Assembly: GCA_963839475.1 (NCBI GenBank)
Contig: CAWIVH010000021.1
Coordinates: 1 to 64,000 of the forward strand
Source: CAWIVH01 sp963839475
Lineage (GTDB): Bacteria; Acidobacteriota; UBA6911
Length of the DNA stretch: 64,000 bases
Direction of reading: 5' to 3'
The notes beneath the pieces were generated by a model that worked only from the letters and a program-made list of their open reading frames with translations, had not been told where the DNA came from and ran no database searches. Below, piece after piece: positions 1 to 11,395 of this stretch; the stretch's first letter is position 1; the number at the start of each line of letters is the position of its first letter. A program made the translations under genes and the position numbers.

Positions 1-1052
1 TGGCGATTGCGGTTGTGCTGCTGCCGGCGAACAACAACCCTATCGCCCTTGGATTATTAGTGACATCCTCCACCATCAGGGATCCGGAGTCCCCGGAATT
101 AAGAAAGGAGCTGCCCGAGTTCGTGATGACAATCTGGCCGGTGAAAGTCTTTGTGAAGGCAACTCCTCCGGCACATTCATTATCGTATTGCACCGAGATC
201 GTCGCATTAAGCCCGCTAACCTTGCTTCGGGTCAGTCCGGTCGTACGACCACTCTTTTTGACCAGTTGTCTGATAGGGCTGATGTTGTCTGGGCTGATAT
301 CGTCCCGATTTCAAGGATGGCGCCGTCCGATCGTACCATTCCAGGGATGACTTGTGCGATCGAGGCATCGACATTACTGCCCGGCAAAGAACTGCGTCGC
401 ACCAGACTTGCGATCTGATTGAGCATTGTTTGCATTGCAGGCGACGTCAATCAGGCCTGGCTGGATAATCGAATCCCCTGATGCAGCCACCCGACCGTTC
501 CCGCCCGAAACGATATCGGATTCGAAAACGTGGTAGTTGCTCAGGATGTACTGCACTCCGTTTATCTGCACAAGCGAACCGAGTGTCCCGCCGCAGCAAT
601 AGCCGTTAGCAAGGTCGTAACTCCATCCGCCGGAAGTACCGAGTTGGATTGGCGTATTCTGTTTCGCGGTGTGGGATGACTCCTCCAACCGGTTTACCCG
701 CCATGGCACGGAACGGATCCGTGATAACCGCTGTGGCCCTGACTCCCCCGATTTCCTTCGGAAGATCCTTAAACGTTTTTGCAGGATGTTTCCCTTCCAG
801 GTTGACATAGATGACCATGGCAATTTCGCCATCGTCATCTTCCGCGACGGCAGTCCCAATTACGTCCTCAATCGACATCAGCGTCGGGGTGACGGTTTCC
901 TGAACTTCAATTGCATGCTTGACCCGGGGGTGTTTGGCTGTCAGTTCATCGTCCTGACCGACGCCCTGAGACCAGGCTGAGAAAGTCACCGCCAGGGACA
1001 ATAACAGGAACATCACCAGCATTGCTCTGTTTGCATACTTAGTCATCTTCAT
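1..1052 (-). pseudogene. Secreted trypsin-fold serine protease, frameshifted, 3' end outside window
   Basis: Starts at an ATG at 1052 with a hydrophobic signal peptide ending near SAWSQG. Reading minus-strand frames in succession gives a coherent chymotrypsin-fold protease: a catalytic His in ILSNYHVFESD (about 545-520), then an Asp candidate in GLIDVAC, then the nucleophile motif NSGDSGSLMVED at about 100-70. The frame must change near 670, 400 and 240, and no single frame covers the gene. No in-frame stop is needed inside the coherent segments, so the breaks may be sequencing indels or very recent decay. The 3' end lies beyond base 1. The family call (S1-like) rests on the His and GDSG motifs; the substrate is unknown. 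Confidence 0.6.
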
Positions 1053-1080
1053 TCTCCTCTGAAAATAATTGCGAATGCCG

Positions 1081-1550
1081 ATTGACGAATACCCAATGCT
1101 GCCCAGTCGTCATTTTTCAATTCGTCATTCATACGGAGCGTCATAAGTCTCTGCACATGATTGAAGGTTACTCAACGAAAAGCGGCGCCAGAGGCGCCGC
1201 ACTCCAAGGCGCCTCCGGCGCGATGCATTGGGCCGCGCAGCGGCTTTGGAGTGCGTCCCGCTTAGCGGGATTAGGAATCATGTTGGACCTATAAATGCGC
1301 ACTGACTATTGTCGCTCTGAGTAAAAGGGGGGTGCGCCAGTCGTTGGCCGCGACTGGCGCCGAAGGAAGCGGCCGAAGCGGCAACAGTCATGTCCGGGAA
1401 CGACGCCCGCCGCATCCCGCGTTTGCTGTTTGCCATCGCACCGCTCACCCCGTCCCCCTGAGATTCCCGCCCGGTTTCGGCCGGGAATCTGCAACTCGTT
1501 GTTTTAATTCGTAATTGCGTCATTCGTCATTTGTCATTTATCATTTGTTC
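1081..1550. repeat. Palindrome-rich intergenic block with GTCATT repeats at both ends
   Basis: About 470 bases without a credible gene. The left end (1105-1135) and the right end (1515-1550) carry iterated GTCATT/TCATTTGTC words. Between them lie nested palindromes: GCGGCGCC facing GGCGCCGC near 1170-1200, a longer stem formed by GCACTCCAA (about 1199) and TTGGAGTGC (about 1246), CGCCAGTCG/CGACTGGCG at 1334-1358, and ATTCCCG/CGGGAAT at 1463-1488. This looks like a cluster of REP- or MITE-like palindromic repeats and not a coding region. The same GTCATT words recur beside the tRNA at 32241-32343. Confidence 0.5.
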
Positions 1551-1581
1551 CTCGAATGGCCGAAGGCTTGGCTCCAGCCGC

Positions 1582-4500
1582 TTACTGACAGACAAGCTCA
1601 GCCTTCGCCTCAAGCACCGCTTTCCCCTCCTTCAGTTCAAAATGCCACTTCCACACTTCGTAAATCGCCGGGATAGACCAGCAACTCGAGCAGGAAGGAT
1701 GTGAACACGCCGCCGATCAGCGGCGCGCCGATGCGCTTCATCACATCCGAGCCGGTGCCCGTCGCCCACAGGATCGGCACCAGGCCGATGAAATCGGTCG
1801 CCACGGTCATGAATTTCGGGCGGATGCGCTTGACCGCGCCATGCACGATCGCTTCGCGAAGTTCGGCGAGCGTGTTCAGGCGCCCGTCCTTCCTCGCCTG
1901 TTCGTAGGAGAGGTCGAGGTACAGCAGCATGAAAACGCCGGTTTCCGCATCGACTCCCAGCAGCGCGATCAGGCCGACCCACACCCCGATGCTCATGTTG
2001 TAGCCGAGCAGGTACAGGAACCACACCGCGCCGATGGCCGAGAACGGCACGGCCAGCACCACGATCATGGTTCTGGTCACAGACCTGGTATTGATGTAAA
2101 GCAGCAGCAGGATCAGGAAGGCCGTCACCGGGAGAACAACGAGCAGCCGCTTGTTGACGCGCTCCATCGATTCATACTGCCCGCTCCAGGTGATGGCGAA
2201 GCCCGCCGGCAGCTTCACCTTGTCGCGCACGATTTCCTGCGCCTCGCGCACATAGCCGCCCGGATCGCGGTCCGCCACGTCCACGTACACATAGCCGGTC
2301 AGCAATCCTCCCTCATCCCGGATCATGCCCGGCCCGGATGTAGGTGTGATGGTGGCAAGATCCGAGAGCGGAATCTGCCGGGATCCGCCCGCCGGAACGA
2401 GGACGCGCCCGAGGGCTTCCAGGTCCGACCGGAAATCGCGCATATAGCGCACATTGACCGGATAGCGCGCGCGTCCTTGGACCGTGGTGGTGATGTTTTC
2501 GCCCCCAATGGCGTTCTGCACGGCCGCCTGCGCATCGTCGATCGACAAGCCGTAGCGTGCCAGAGCTTCCCGGTTCCACTCGAAATCGAGGAAGTAACCT
2601 TCAGCCGTCCGCTCGGCGAAGACGCTGCGGGTCCCTTTCACCGAGGGGAGCACCGCCTCGACCTGCGTGCCGATCTCCTGGATTTTCGCCAGATCGTCGC
2701 CATGGATCTTGAGCCCGACCGGGGTGCGCATGCCCGTGCTGAGCATGTCGATGCGCGCCTTGATCGGCATCGTCCACGCGTTGGACACGCCCGGGAGCTT
2801 CACCGCGGCGTTCATCTGATCGACCAGCTGTTCGGGCGACATCGTGTCGGGCGTGAAGTGACGGAACAGCGGTTTGAGCCAATCCGGCGCCCAGGAGGAA
2901 TACCAGGTCGGCACGGTGCGCCACTGCGAGCGCGGCTTCAGCGTGATCACCGTCTCCAGCATCGACAGCGGCGCCGGATCGGTGGAGGTCTCCGCCCGCC
3001 CGGCCTTGCCCAATACGCGGTCCACCTCCGGGAACGCCTTGATCAGCCGGTCGGTGACCTGGAGCACCCGCTGCGCCTCGCCGATCGAAATCCCCGGCAT
3101 CGTCGAGGGCATATAGAAGAGCGCCTCTTCGTACAGGGGGGGCATGAACTCCGATCCGAGCGCCATGAAAACCGGGATGGTCGCCAGGAATAGCGCAGCC
3201 GAACCGGCGATCACCACCCATTTGTGGCGCAGGCGACCAGCGGCAGGCCGGCTCGTAGAGCCGGATGAGCACCCGGCTGACAGGGTGGCGGTCTTCAGAG
3301 TGAATTTGCCCGACGAAGAGGGCGTTCGTCACCCGCGCGAGCCATCGCGGCCTCAGGTTGAAATTTCGCAGGTGGGTGAAGGAGAGCCGCAACGCGGGGT
3401 CGAGCGTGATGGCAAGAAACGCCGCCACGATCATGCCCAGGGTCTTGGTGTAGGCCAGCGGCTTGAACAGCCGCCCTTCCTGCGCTTCCAGCGCGAACAC
3501 GGGGATGAAGGAAACCGCGATCACCAGCAGCGCGAAGAAGCTCGTGCCTCCGACCTCCTTCACCGCCGCGATGACGATTTCCTTGTAGTCGCCGCGGCGC
3601 CCGCCGGCCTCCCACGCTTCCAGCTTCTTGTGAGCCTGTTCCACGACCACGATGGCGGCGTCGACCATGGCGCCGATGGCGATGGCGATGCCGCCGAGCG
3701 ACATGATGTTCGCCGTCACCCCCATGGCGCGGAACGGGATGAACAGAATCAGCACCGCGATCGGGATCGTGATCATCGGGATGAGCGCGCTCGGGATGTG
3801 CCACAGGAACAGCAGCACGACCAGGCACACGGTGATGATGACCTCGATTACGGTGGTGCTCAGCGTGTCGATGGAGTTGCGGATGAGCTGGGAGCGGTCG
3901 TAGACCGGGACAATCTTCACCCCTTCCGGAAGCCCCGGCTCGACCTGCCGGATTTTCTCCTTCACCCGGCCGATCACGTCGAGCGCGTTTTCGCCCTGGC
4001 GCATGACGATGATGCCCGACACCGCTTCGCCCCTGCCGTCAAGGTCGGAAACGCCGCGCCGGATGTCGGGCCCGAGCGACACCTGCCCGATGTCTTTCAC
4101 GCGGATCGGCGTGCCGTTTTCGCTGGCGGTGAGGACGATGCTTTCAATGTCGGCGATCGATTTCGCGTAGCCGCGCCCGCGCACCATGTATTCGGCGCCG
4201 CCCATCTCGATCATGCGGCCGCCGGTCTCGCTGTTGCTGCCGCGGATCGCCTCGACCACTTTGTTGATCGGAATGCCATAAGCCTGGAGGCGGTTCGGAT
4301 CGACGTTGACCTGGTACTGCTTGCCGAAGCCGCCGATAGGCGCGACCTCGGCCACGCCGGGCACGGATTTGAGGTGGTAGCGCAGGTACCAGTCCTGGAG
4401 CGAGCGCAGGTCGGCCAGGCTTTGCTTGCCGGAATTGTCCTCCAGCACATACTGGTAAATCCAGCCGAGGCCGGTGGCATCCGGCCCGAGTTCGGTTTTG

Positions 4501-4871
4501 GCGCCGGGCGGCAGCGTCTGCAGCACGCTGGAAAGGTATTCCAGGGTGCGGGTGCGCGCCCAGTAAATGTCGGTGCCGTCCTCGAAGATGACGTAGACGA
4601 AGGAATAGCCGAAATCCGAGAATCCCCGGACGGCCTTCACCTTGGGCGCCCCGAGCATGGCGGCCACGATCGGATAGGTGACCTGGTCCTCGATGATGTC
4701 AGGGCTGCGGTCCCAGCGCGAATAGATGATGACCTGCGTGTCGCTGAGATCCGGGATCGCGTCCAGCGCGACGTTGTGCATCGACCACCAGCCGTAGATG
4801 GCGGCTACGGCTACGATGGTGAGAACGATGAGACGGTTGCGCGCCGAAAAGTCGATGATGCGGGAAATCAA
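1582..4871 (-). CDS. cusA: CusA/CzcA-type heavy-metal RND efflux pump, two single-base frameshifts
   Basis: Inner-membrane proton-driven RND transporter of the heavy-metal efflux family, predicted to export Cu(I)/Ag(I) with the CusB-like adaptor encoded just upstream. The N-terminal part (ISRIIDFSARNRLIVL, then the first porter half and the first transmembrane block) reads in one frame from 4871 to about 3235. The C-terminal part, starting at KWVVIAGSAALF and ending with LLELLVYP, reads in a second frame, and the extreme C-terminus (AIYEVWKWHFELKEG, stop at 1582) in a third. Both breaks are repaired by removing one base from a CC pair near 3233 and a GG pair near 1671, which points to sequencing indels. 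The TTG start at 4871 overlaps the stop of the YHS gene. About 1,096 residues after correction, normal for the family. No outer-membrane partner gene is seen nearby. Confidence 0.85.
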
Positions 4872-5065
4872 ACCGGGTCCCGCTTCCCCTTGCCGTCCTG
4901 AGCCGCCATCTCTTTTTGGACGTGTTGCCCGGGATTGGCCTCGAAGCTTTTCCTGCACAGCTCGGAGCAGAAGTAATAGGTCTTGCCGCCGTGCTGGATC
5001 TTGAGGGTGTGCGGCGAGTTCGGATCGACATCCATGCCGCAGACCAGGTCTTTCGCGGTGGTCAT
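4868..5065 (-). CDS. YHS-domain metal-binding protein
   Basis: A 65-residue protein that is essentially one YHS domain: it begins MTTAKDLVCGMDVDP and contains YYFCSELCRKSFEANPG, giving the CGM and CxxxC metal-binding pattern of this family. It sits between cusB and cusA. Its ATG at 5065 overlaps the cusB stop (ATGA), and its own TGA overlaps the cusA TTG, so the three genes are translationally coupled. A GGAG ribosome site lies 6 bases before the ATG. YHS proteins in metal-efflux operons are thought to bind copper in the cytoplasm or hand it to the pump; that role is inferred from context. Confidence 0.85.
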   Translation of the reverse strand: MTTAKDLVCGMDVDPNSPHTLKIQHGGKTYYFCSELCRKSFEANPGQHVQKEMAAQDGKGKRDPV

Positions 5066-6336
5066 GTTTCTCCGTCGCAAGGGCAGGGTGCTGCCGCCGG
5101 GAGCTTCATGCGGCTTTCGGAATCGATCAGGAAGTTGCTGGAGACGACGATCCGTTCGCCCGGGTTCAGGCCTCCGGTGATCTGAATGCGATCGCCCATC
5201 CGCCATCCGGTTTCCACCAGCCGGGGTTCGAAGACGCCGTTCGCCTTTTCGACATAAACCGTTTTCCTGAGTCCTGAATCGATCACGGACTCAGCGGGTA
5301 CCGTCATGGCTGCCGGCGTGTCCACGTTGAGCTCGACATTGACGAACATGTCGGGCAGGAGAAAGGTGCCGGGATTGTCGAGTTCGAAACGGGTTTTCAG
5401 CGTGCGCGTCTGCGGATCGAGTTGCGGCAATGCGTCGCTCAGGCGAGCCTGAAATTCTCTGCCTTGGGCACGAATGGTCGCCGTGGTTCCCGGCTTCAGG
5501 AATGCGCGGTCTTTCTCGAACAAGTCGGTCATCACCCAGACATGGCTGATGTCGGCGATGCGGTAAAACTCCGTGCCCTTGTCGAACCGCTGATTCGGCG
5601 AGATATTCCGCGACACGACAAAACCTGCGACTGGGGAGTAAATGTCCACGTGCGGCATGGAGGTGCGGGTCTTATGGAGCTCCTCGATCTGAATCTCGCT
5701 CATACCGAGGCCGCGCAAGGAATCGATCGGGAACTGCGGGTTGGCGCTCCCCGCCGTCCGTATGGACGCCTGGCTGAAATCTCTCGACTGCATCGGTTCG
5801 TTTGCGGGGATGCTCAACAGGAACAACCGCTCTGCGGACAGGAGTTCTCGCGTGTAATAGGACGCAAGCTGCTCGTTCTTCTTGACGAAACGTCCGACGG
5901 TATTCTGCCCGAGCTCCACGATCCAGCCGTCGGTTGCAGCGACAATGCGGTACAGCCTCTGGTCGTCGACTGTAATGCGGCCCGGAACTCGCAGCACGTG
6001 CGCGCCGGCATCCTGTTTGACCTCGTCGGTGCGGACTCCCATCAACTGTTGCTTGTTTGCGCTGATCTGCACCAAGCCGGAGTGATCGTGAACATCGGGA
6101 TCGCCGTGGGCTGCTGCCTCTCCGGCAGCCGCCGGTTCCAGGCGCATGCCGCAGATGGGGCAGTCGCCGGTGTGGTCGGATCTGTATTGGGGATGCATGG
6201 GGCAGGTGTAAGAAGGCACCTGCTTTATGGAAGCGGAAGCAGCGGAGGGATCCGCGTGCCGGTTGGCCATGTACCCGGCAATGAAGATCCCCGCCGCAAG
6301 AAGGATTGCGATCATTATCTTTGCGGGCGTTTTCAT
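5062..6336 (-). CDS. cusB: CusB-type RND periplasmic adaptor with heavy-metal-binding domain
   Basis: A 424-residue membrane-fusion protein that links the RND pump to an outer-membrane channel. An N-terminal membrane anchor or signal (MIAILLAAGIFIAGYMA) is followed by a heavy-metal-binding domain with the signature YTCPMHPQ...DCPICGMRLEP (residues about 43-68), and then the barrel-sandwich and beta-barrel domains typical of CusB (VRVPGRITVDDQRLYRI, SPVAGFVVSRNISPNQ, VWVMTDLFEKD). It is intact, unlike its neighbours. It is first in the cusB-YHS-cusA operon, and its stop overlaps the next start. The metal-binding domain and the nearby copper oxidase favour copper or silver over zinc, cadmium or cobalt. 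Confidence 0.9.
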   Translation of the reverse strand: MKTPAKIMIAILLAAGIFIAGYMANRHADPSAASASIKQVPSYTCPMHPQYRSDHTGDCPICGMRLEPAAAGEAAAHGDPDVHDHSGLVQISANKQQLMGVRTDEVKQDAGAHVLRVPGRITVDDQRLYRIVAATDGWIVELGQNTVGRFVKKNEQLASYYTRELLSAERLFLLSIPANEPMQSRDFSQASIRTAGSANPQFPIDSLRGLGMSEIQIEELHKTRTSMPHVDIYSPVAGFVVSRNISPNQRFDKGTEFYRIADISHVWVMTDLFEKDRAFLKPGTTATIRAQGREFQARLSDALPQLDPQTRTLKTRFELDNPGTFLLPDMFVNVELNVDTPAAMTVPAESVIDSGLRKTVYVEKANGVFEPRLVETGWRMGDRIQITGGLNPGERIVVSSNFLIDSESRMKLPAAAPCPCDGET

Positions 6337-6381
6337 TTAGTTCCTCGTTATGCGAACTCCTCGTTTTCTAAGGAAAGGAAA

Positions 6382-6403
6382 GGGGAGGGATTGCTCCCTC
6401 CCC
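6382..6403 (-). terminator. Rho-independent-type terminator after the multicopper oxidase gene
   Basis: A 9-bp perfect stem (GGGGAGGGA with TCCCTCCCC, 4-base loop) lies 14 bases past the stop of the oxidase gene. On the minus strand it is followed by a pyrimidine-rich stretch (TTTCCTTTCCTT). It separates the oxidase gene from the cusB operon that starts at 6336. Confidence 0.65.
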
Positions 6404-6416
6404 TGGCAGACACCGG

Positions 6417-9400
6417 TTACGGCGTGAGAATCGGGAACGGCAGCGCGTTCGTCCAGGCGGACGAGCCGCCCTGGCTGTTGTTCGCACGGATCCGGTAGTA
6501 GTAGACCGTGTTGCGATTCACGGTCTGAGTCAGACTCCTGGCGGTGCCCGCAGGCGTAAAGGTCGTCAGGCCCGTCGTGAATCCGAGGTTAGTGGCACGC
6601 TGGATCGTGAAGTTCGGTCGGATCGGCGGCGGACACGTCCAGGTGAGCGTCGCCGTGTCGTTGTTGCCGTTAGCCCGGACAACCGCGACTGTGAAGCTGG
6701 TCGGAGCGGCCGGAATCGCCTGGATGACGACTGCGGTTGCCAGCGTCACGTAGGCTGAACTCGCTTGTGCGTTGAACGCCGCCACCTGGTAGAGGTAGCT
6801 GTTGCCGCCCGTGACCGTGGTATCGATGTACGTGGTGGTATTCGGTCCAGGCGCGGCGATCTGCGCGAAGTTGGCACACGTTGTTGCGGGCGCTACAATC
6901 GAACAGCGTTCGACCTTGAAGCCGGATTCGTTGTTCGCGTTGTCCCGCCACGTCAGGCTCACCTTCGGCCCCGCCTGTGCGGTGGCGGTCAGGTTGGTCG
7001 GCGCTGCCGGTGCAGTCGCGGTCGCGAAGGTGTTGATCGGCCCGGCCGTATTGGATACGGAGTCGGCGGACTTGGTGGGGAAGCCTGCGATGGTGACATC
7101 GCCCACCACCTCGCCTTTGGCCAACACCCGGTAGAAGTACGTCGAACTCCTCGCAGGGGTGGTGTCCGTATACGTCACCGTGGCACCCGTGCCGGCGAGG
7201 GCCGGGACGCGGTGGTCAGTGTCGTCAGTCCATTGGTGAAATTCGCGTCCAACGCCCGCTGGACGGTGAACCCGGCCTCCTGGGAGGAATTGTCAGTCCA
7301 GTTCAACGTGACTCTCGGGCTGTTGGCGTTCCCGTTCCAGGCACCGGTGAGGCCGCTCGGTGCCAGCGGCGGAACCGCGAACACCAGCGAGTGCATGAAG
7401 TCCATCTCTTCGTGGGACAGGATGTGGCAGTGCCACACGTACTCCCAGCCGAAGTTGACGGTGTGGTTCAGGATCTCCGGGATCGGATTCCCGTTCGGGT
7501 CGAACCATCCGGCCGGTCCCGGCGGGGGAAGCGTGGCACCGGCGGGCAGCATCGGATCGATCAGCCTCACGCTGTTGGGCAGCTCGAAGGGAAGCTCGGT
7601 CGGAGTCGGAACGGTGGGTCTCAGCGCGAGGAAGGTGATCTCGAGCGGATTCACCTTGAAGGTGTCCTTCCAGCCCACGTCCTGAGCGTCAACAGCCTGC
7701 CCGGCTGGGAACGCTCCCGGCGCGACCTGCCCGTCCTGCCCGACGCGGCTGATAACCTGGGCAGTGAACAGGTGCGTGTGGATGGGATGAGTGTCCACGC
7801 CGTTGTGGAAGATTCTCCAGATCTGCGTGCCGTCGGCCAGCTGCCCGATCTTCGTGGATTCGAGCGAGCCCTTGACGATGTCAGTCGGCGGGGACGAGAA
7901 CGGGAACGGGAGGATGAATCCCAGAGCCGAATTCGGGTTCGTGAGCCCGAGCATGCCGCTCATCCGGCCGAAGCCTGTATCGTAGACGCCGCCCATCTCG
8001 TCGTGCATCGCCTTCATCTCGAAGGGGATGGTGACGGCGGGCTGGAGGTTCCAGGCGTTGGCGACGCTGTCGTAGCCGAGCGGCTGGAAGGTCTTCTGCG
8101 TGTCCCCGATACCGAGGATGTACTGGGACGCAGCCGCCGGGAACGTCTGGTTGTAGGCGGAGTTGTAGGCCGTCTGCGGGATGATGGTGGCATCCTGGCT
8201 GACCTCGAAGACGCCGCGCTTTCCTGCTGCCTTCGCGAAGACGGCCTTCAAGGTTCAGGTACGTCGGGGTCGGTGCCGTGTTCCGGTCGCCACCTGGATC
8301 TGCATGATTGTCCGGGTGTTGGGCCCGTAGCCCGGCTGGGTGTTGGGCGCGCCGCCGCTGTCCATCAGGTTCCCGTCTCCGGTGTAGTTGTCGTACGGCG
8401 CAGCGCCGGCCGGGACAGGCGCCGGGGAGTCGTTGTAGAGGATCAGGGTCTTGCCCGCGTAGGCGCTGAAGTCAACGATGACATCCGCGCGCTCCGCCGG
8501 CATGAGGAACAGCGAGTGCTGGTTGACGATGCCGAAATTGAAGTAGGCCGGGTCGAGGTTGAATCCGATCGGCTGCTGCGGGATCACGACCGGCGCCGGC
8601 GTGAAGCCACCCTCGGTTCCGATCTGGATCCAGTCCGGTCCTTTCGTTGCAGGATCGGGAATGCCGCTCGGCGTGTCGGCGTACTGGTTTGCCGGGGCGA
8701 CGCTGACCGGGACCATCTTGACCTCGGTGCAGTTGCTCCACCGGCGACGGTGCCGTCGCAGAGGCGGGCAGGCGTGGCAACGCAATGCGGTCGCCGGCCG
8801 TCGTCGGCCGGTCTTGTCCGCAGCCACGTAGAGCTGCAGGTTCAGCGCCCGGTCGTTGCCGGCGCTCAGGATGCGGAACCGGTACGCCTTTGGTTCCACC
8901 TTCAGTACTGGATAAGCTGTCCCGTTCACGATCATCGTGTCAAGGAAGCTCTCGCCCGGGATGGAGGGATTCGGCACGCCGGGATTGAGCGGCGGTTCCC
9001 AGGGCGCAGTGCAGCAGGGCCGGGTAGGGACAGCCAGGTCGCAGTCAGCCTGATGGTAGGGATTCGGCACGGGGCCGACCTCGATGCATCCCACCGGGCC
9101 GCCATTGACGCAGGTCGGGGTGGGTGGGTTGAACCAGGGTCCGTAGAACCAGCGGCCGAACGCGTTCGTTCCGGTCGGATCCCACGGATTGGTGACCGTC
9201 ATGTAGACATGGGGGTACCAGAAATCACCCGTGACGGCGGTCCCTGGCGCTCCCGATCCCCAGGCCCACGTCGGGTCCTGGGCGTAAATCGTCGCGGCGT
9301 CCACAAAGGTCTTGTCCTGGATGACCAGGGGGATACCGAGACCAGGAAGGACTGCCTTCAGGCCGGGATTGACGCCGGTAGCGTTGGTGCCGGCGATCAT

Positions 9401-10886
9401 GTCCGTTCTCGACGGGGTCGGTGACCACGTATCCGGCCGCCTCGCCCGCATACACGTTGAGACGCGTGATGCCGTGGGCGTGGTCGTGGTAGAACTGCAG
9501 CCGGGCGCTCTGGGCGTTGGTGTAGAAGAAGGTCATGCACCCACTGCTCTTCTTCGCAGCACTGTCGCCGGGAAGGCCGGGAGCCTGAGGATTAGCGTCG
9601 CAAGCCGGGCCCATGTCCGGCACGTTCCGCGCGCTGACGCCCGCCGGGTAGGGTGTGACTTCACTAGCCGGCGTAGATCCACTGGTGGGTGTTGCCGTCG
9701 CTGATCCACACGGTGTTGTTGCCGTGGAGGTGGATGGTCGCCCGGTTCTGGGTGTACTTGTCGCCTGCCGAGCCAGGCAGCGCGGGCCCTAGCCCGGCGC
9801 CGGGAACGCGTCTCGTCCACCGGCAGCAAGAGGTTTCCGCCGCTGGCACTATTAGGAAGCAGGTTGTAAAACGTGATGCGAACCGGCTTCGGCGGCGCCC
9901 GCTGCGCCCCAAGCCCGGCTACCTTACCTTGGGCCACGATGATGGGCCCGAGGTAATGTGGCTTGTCCACACCAAGCGCTTGGGTAACGCCGTCGGGCAT
10001 CAGGACTGGGGTGCCGTTTGGGTTGACCAGCGGGACCTGTGTGCCAGGAACTGCCGTTGTCGACAGTTGCACATAGCCCCTGAGCTTGGTCGCGGGCAGG
10101 TCCGAGTGCATCTTCTCCTGGTACTCAACCAGGGCGATCGTGTAGCAGTCCGCTGCTTGACCGCTATAAGTGCATGGTTCGGCAGTCGCAACCGGGATGT
10201 ACTGCCCGAGAGTCTGTTGTTTGGGTCCGTGTCTGGGGATTCGCGCCCAAACTGGGCAGACGCGTCCACGAACTTGCGAATGCCGCCCGTGAGCGTGCCG
10301 CCGATGTTTGCGTCGGCGAGGGCGCCCGTGCCCGTGGCATCAGTAATCGTGACGACGGGAGCCATGTACCCGGCGCCTCCGTCGGTAATCGTGAAACCGG
10401 TAATGACGCCACTCGGAGCAGCGGCGGTAACGCTGGCAGGGGTGAAGCACGGCGGGGAGGCGCAGGAATGGCCGTGCACGACGGTAGATATGCATCGTCG
10501 ATAGTGACGGTAGGCGCCGTGGAGTACCCGGTTCCTCCGTCCACAAGGGTCACGCTTGCGACGGGCCCTTTCGGGAGCGGGCTGAACGCCCAGTTGCCGT
10601 AGGGACCGAAATAGTGCGGCACTCCGCCTGGATCGGGTGTCTGGACTGCGAGCGTGCCTAAGCCTGCTTTACCCGCGATTCCAGGCTTCAGACCGCGCTT
10701 GGCGGCTGCCTTTGCCGCCGCTTTCTGCACGGACGGCGCGATTTTCTTGAATTTCTCGACATAGACCTGGTCACGGGTGACCTTGTCCTTTTTCTGTGCT
10801 TGGACCAATCCTGGACTCAATCCCAGGGAAATGGCGGCTGCAATCAATAGCAGCCGGACTAAAACTTTATATCTGCGACTAACCAT
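6417..10886 (-). pseudogene. Giant secreted multicopper oxidase with C-terminal fibronectin III domains, many frameshifts
   Basis: One gene of about 1,490 codons, readable only by switching frames near 10490, 10210, 9815, 9665, 9420, 8780/8730, 8275/8235 and 7200. The ATG at 10886 has a good AAGGAGAG site and a signal peptide ending at LVQAQ. Two GGxGYxxxPxVTI repeats follow. All four copper-ligand blocks are present: IHLHGN (about 9755), FYHDHAHG (about 9495), THPIHTHLF (about 7785) and WHCHILSHEEMDFM (about 7415). The last ~400 residues are two to three fibronectin III-like modules (APTNLTATA, VSLTWRDNANNESGFKVER). A periplasmic or extracellular laccase-like or cuprous oxidase is predicted, fitting the adjacent cus genes. 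The broken segments keep full domain coherence, so assembly or sequencing indels explain them at least as well as true decay. Confidence 0.75.
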
Positions 10887-11282
10887 GTAGTCTCTCCTTC
10901 AATTGTGTAGGTTTACTAGACGTTCACAAGTCGCTAAAAAAAGTCCCTGTCTCGCGGGTTTTTCGGGGCGGCCGGCCTGCCGGGCTCATTTCCCGGGAAA
11001 CGATCCCCCCTTCAGTCCATGCCTCCTAATCGCTCCACCTGGCTTTTCCTAATCTCAAGTCCATTCATCGATTTCCGGAAGAGCCGTGAAGCAGGCGGCC
11101 TGACCCCAACCCGCAGGATCAAAGTGGGTGTACAGGGAATGAAACCCGGAAACTCCGCGCCGAACGCCTCCAGCCTTCGTTGCGATCCCGATTTCAAAAG
11201 CACTCCTTCACTCTGAATTTTTATATGGTTTAGGGACGATGCCATTTGTACCCGTTCAGGGGGTGCTGCCGCAATTCGGTTG

Positions 11283-11313
11283 AATACGCAATCTACCTAC
11301 GTAGAAATACGCA
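11283..11313. promoter_or_regulatory. Candidate response-regulator operator in the 0.5-kb spacer upstream of the oxidase
   Basis: The 509-base gap 10887-11395 has no convincing gene. Within it lies the palindrome CTACGTAG (11297-11304) flanked by two copies of AATACGCA (11283-11290 and 11306-11313). The string TACGTAGnnnTAC recurs at 11891-11903 in front of the receiver-only regulator gene. The arrangement resembles NarL/FixJ-type operators, and a NarL-type regulator is encoded next door. This is inference from sequence pattern only. Confidence 0.35.
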
Positions 11314-11395
11314 GATCCTTGGCGGTTTTTGGCGGTTTCCACTCATAAACCGCAAAGCTGCTGCGACACTTTCCTTCTTGCTGTTTGCTCAAAGA

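Noticed and set aside
1841..4901. Long plus-strand open frames (450 and 585 codons) opposite cusA
   Set aside because: Low-complexity His/Arg/Asp-rich translations typical of antisense shadows of a GC-rich gene; the minus strand gives a clear RND pump.
7391..9424. 677-codon plus-strand frame opposite the multicopper oxidase
   Set aside because: No signal, no domain, Arg/Val-rich shadow; the minus strand holds the conserved copper motifs.
11012..11245. 77-codon minus-strand frame upstream of the oxidase gene
   Set aside because: No ribosome site, no recognisable domain, and atypical sequence. It may be a relic, but coding cannot be supported.
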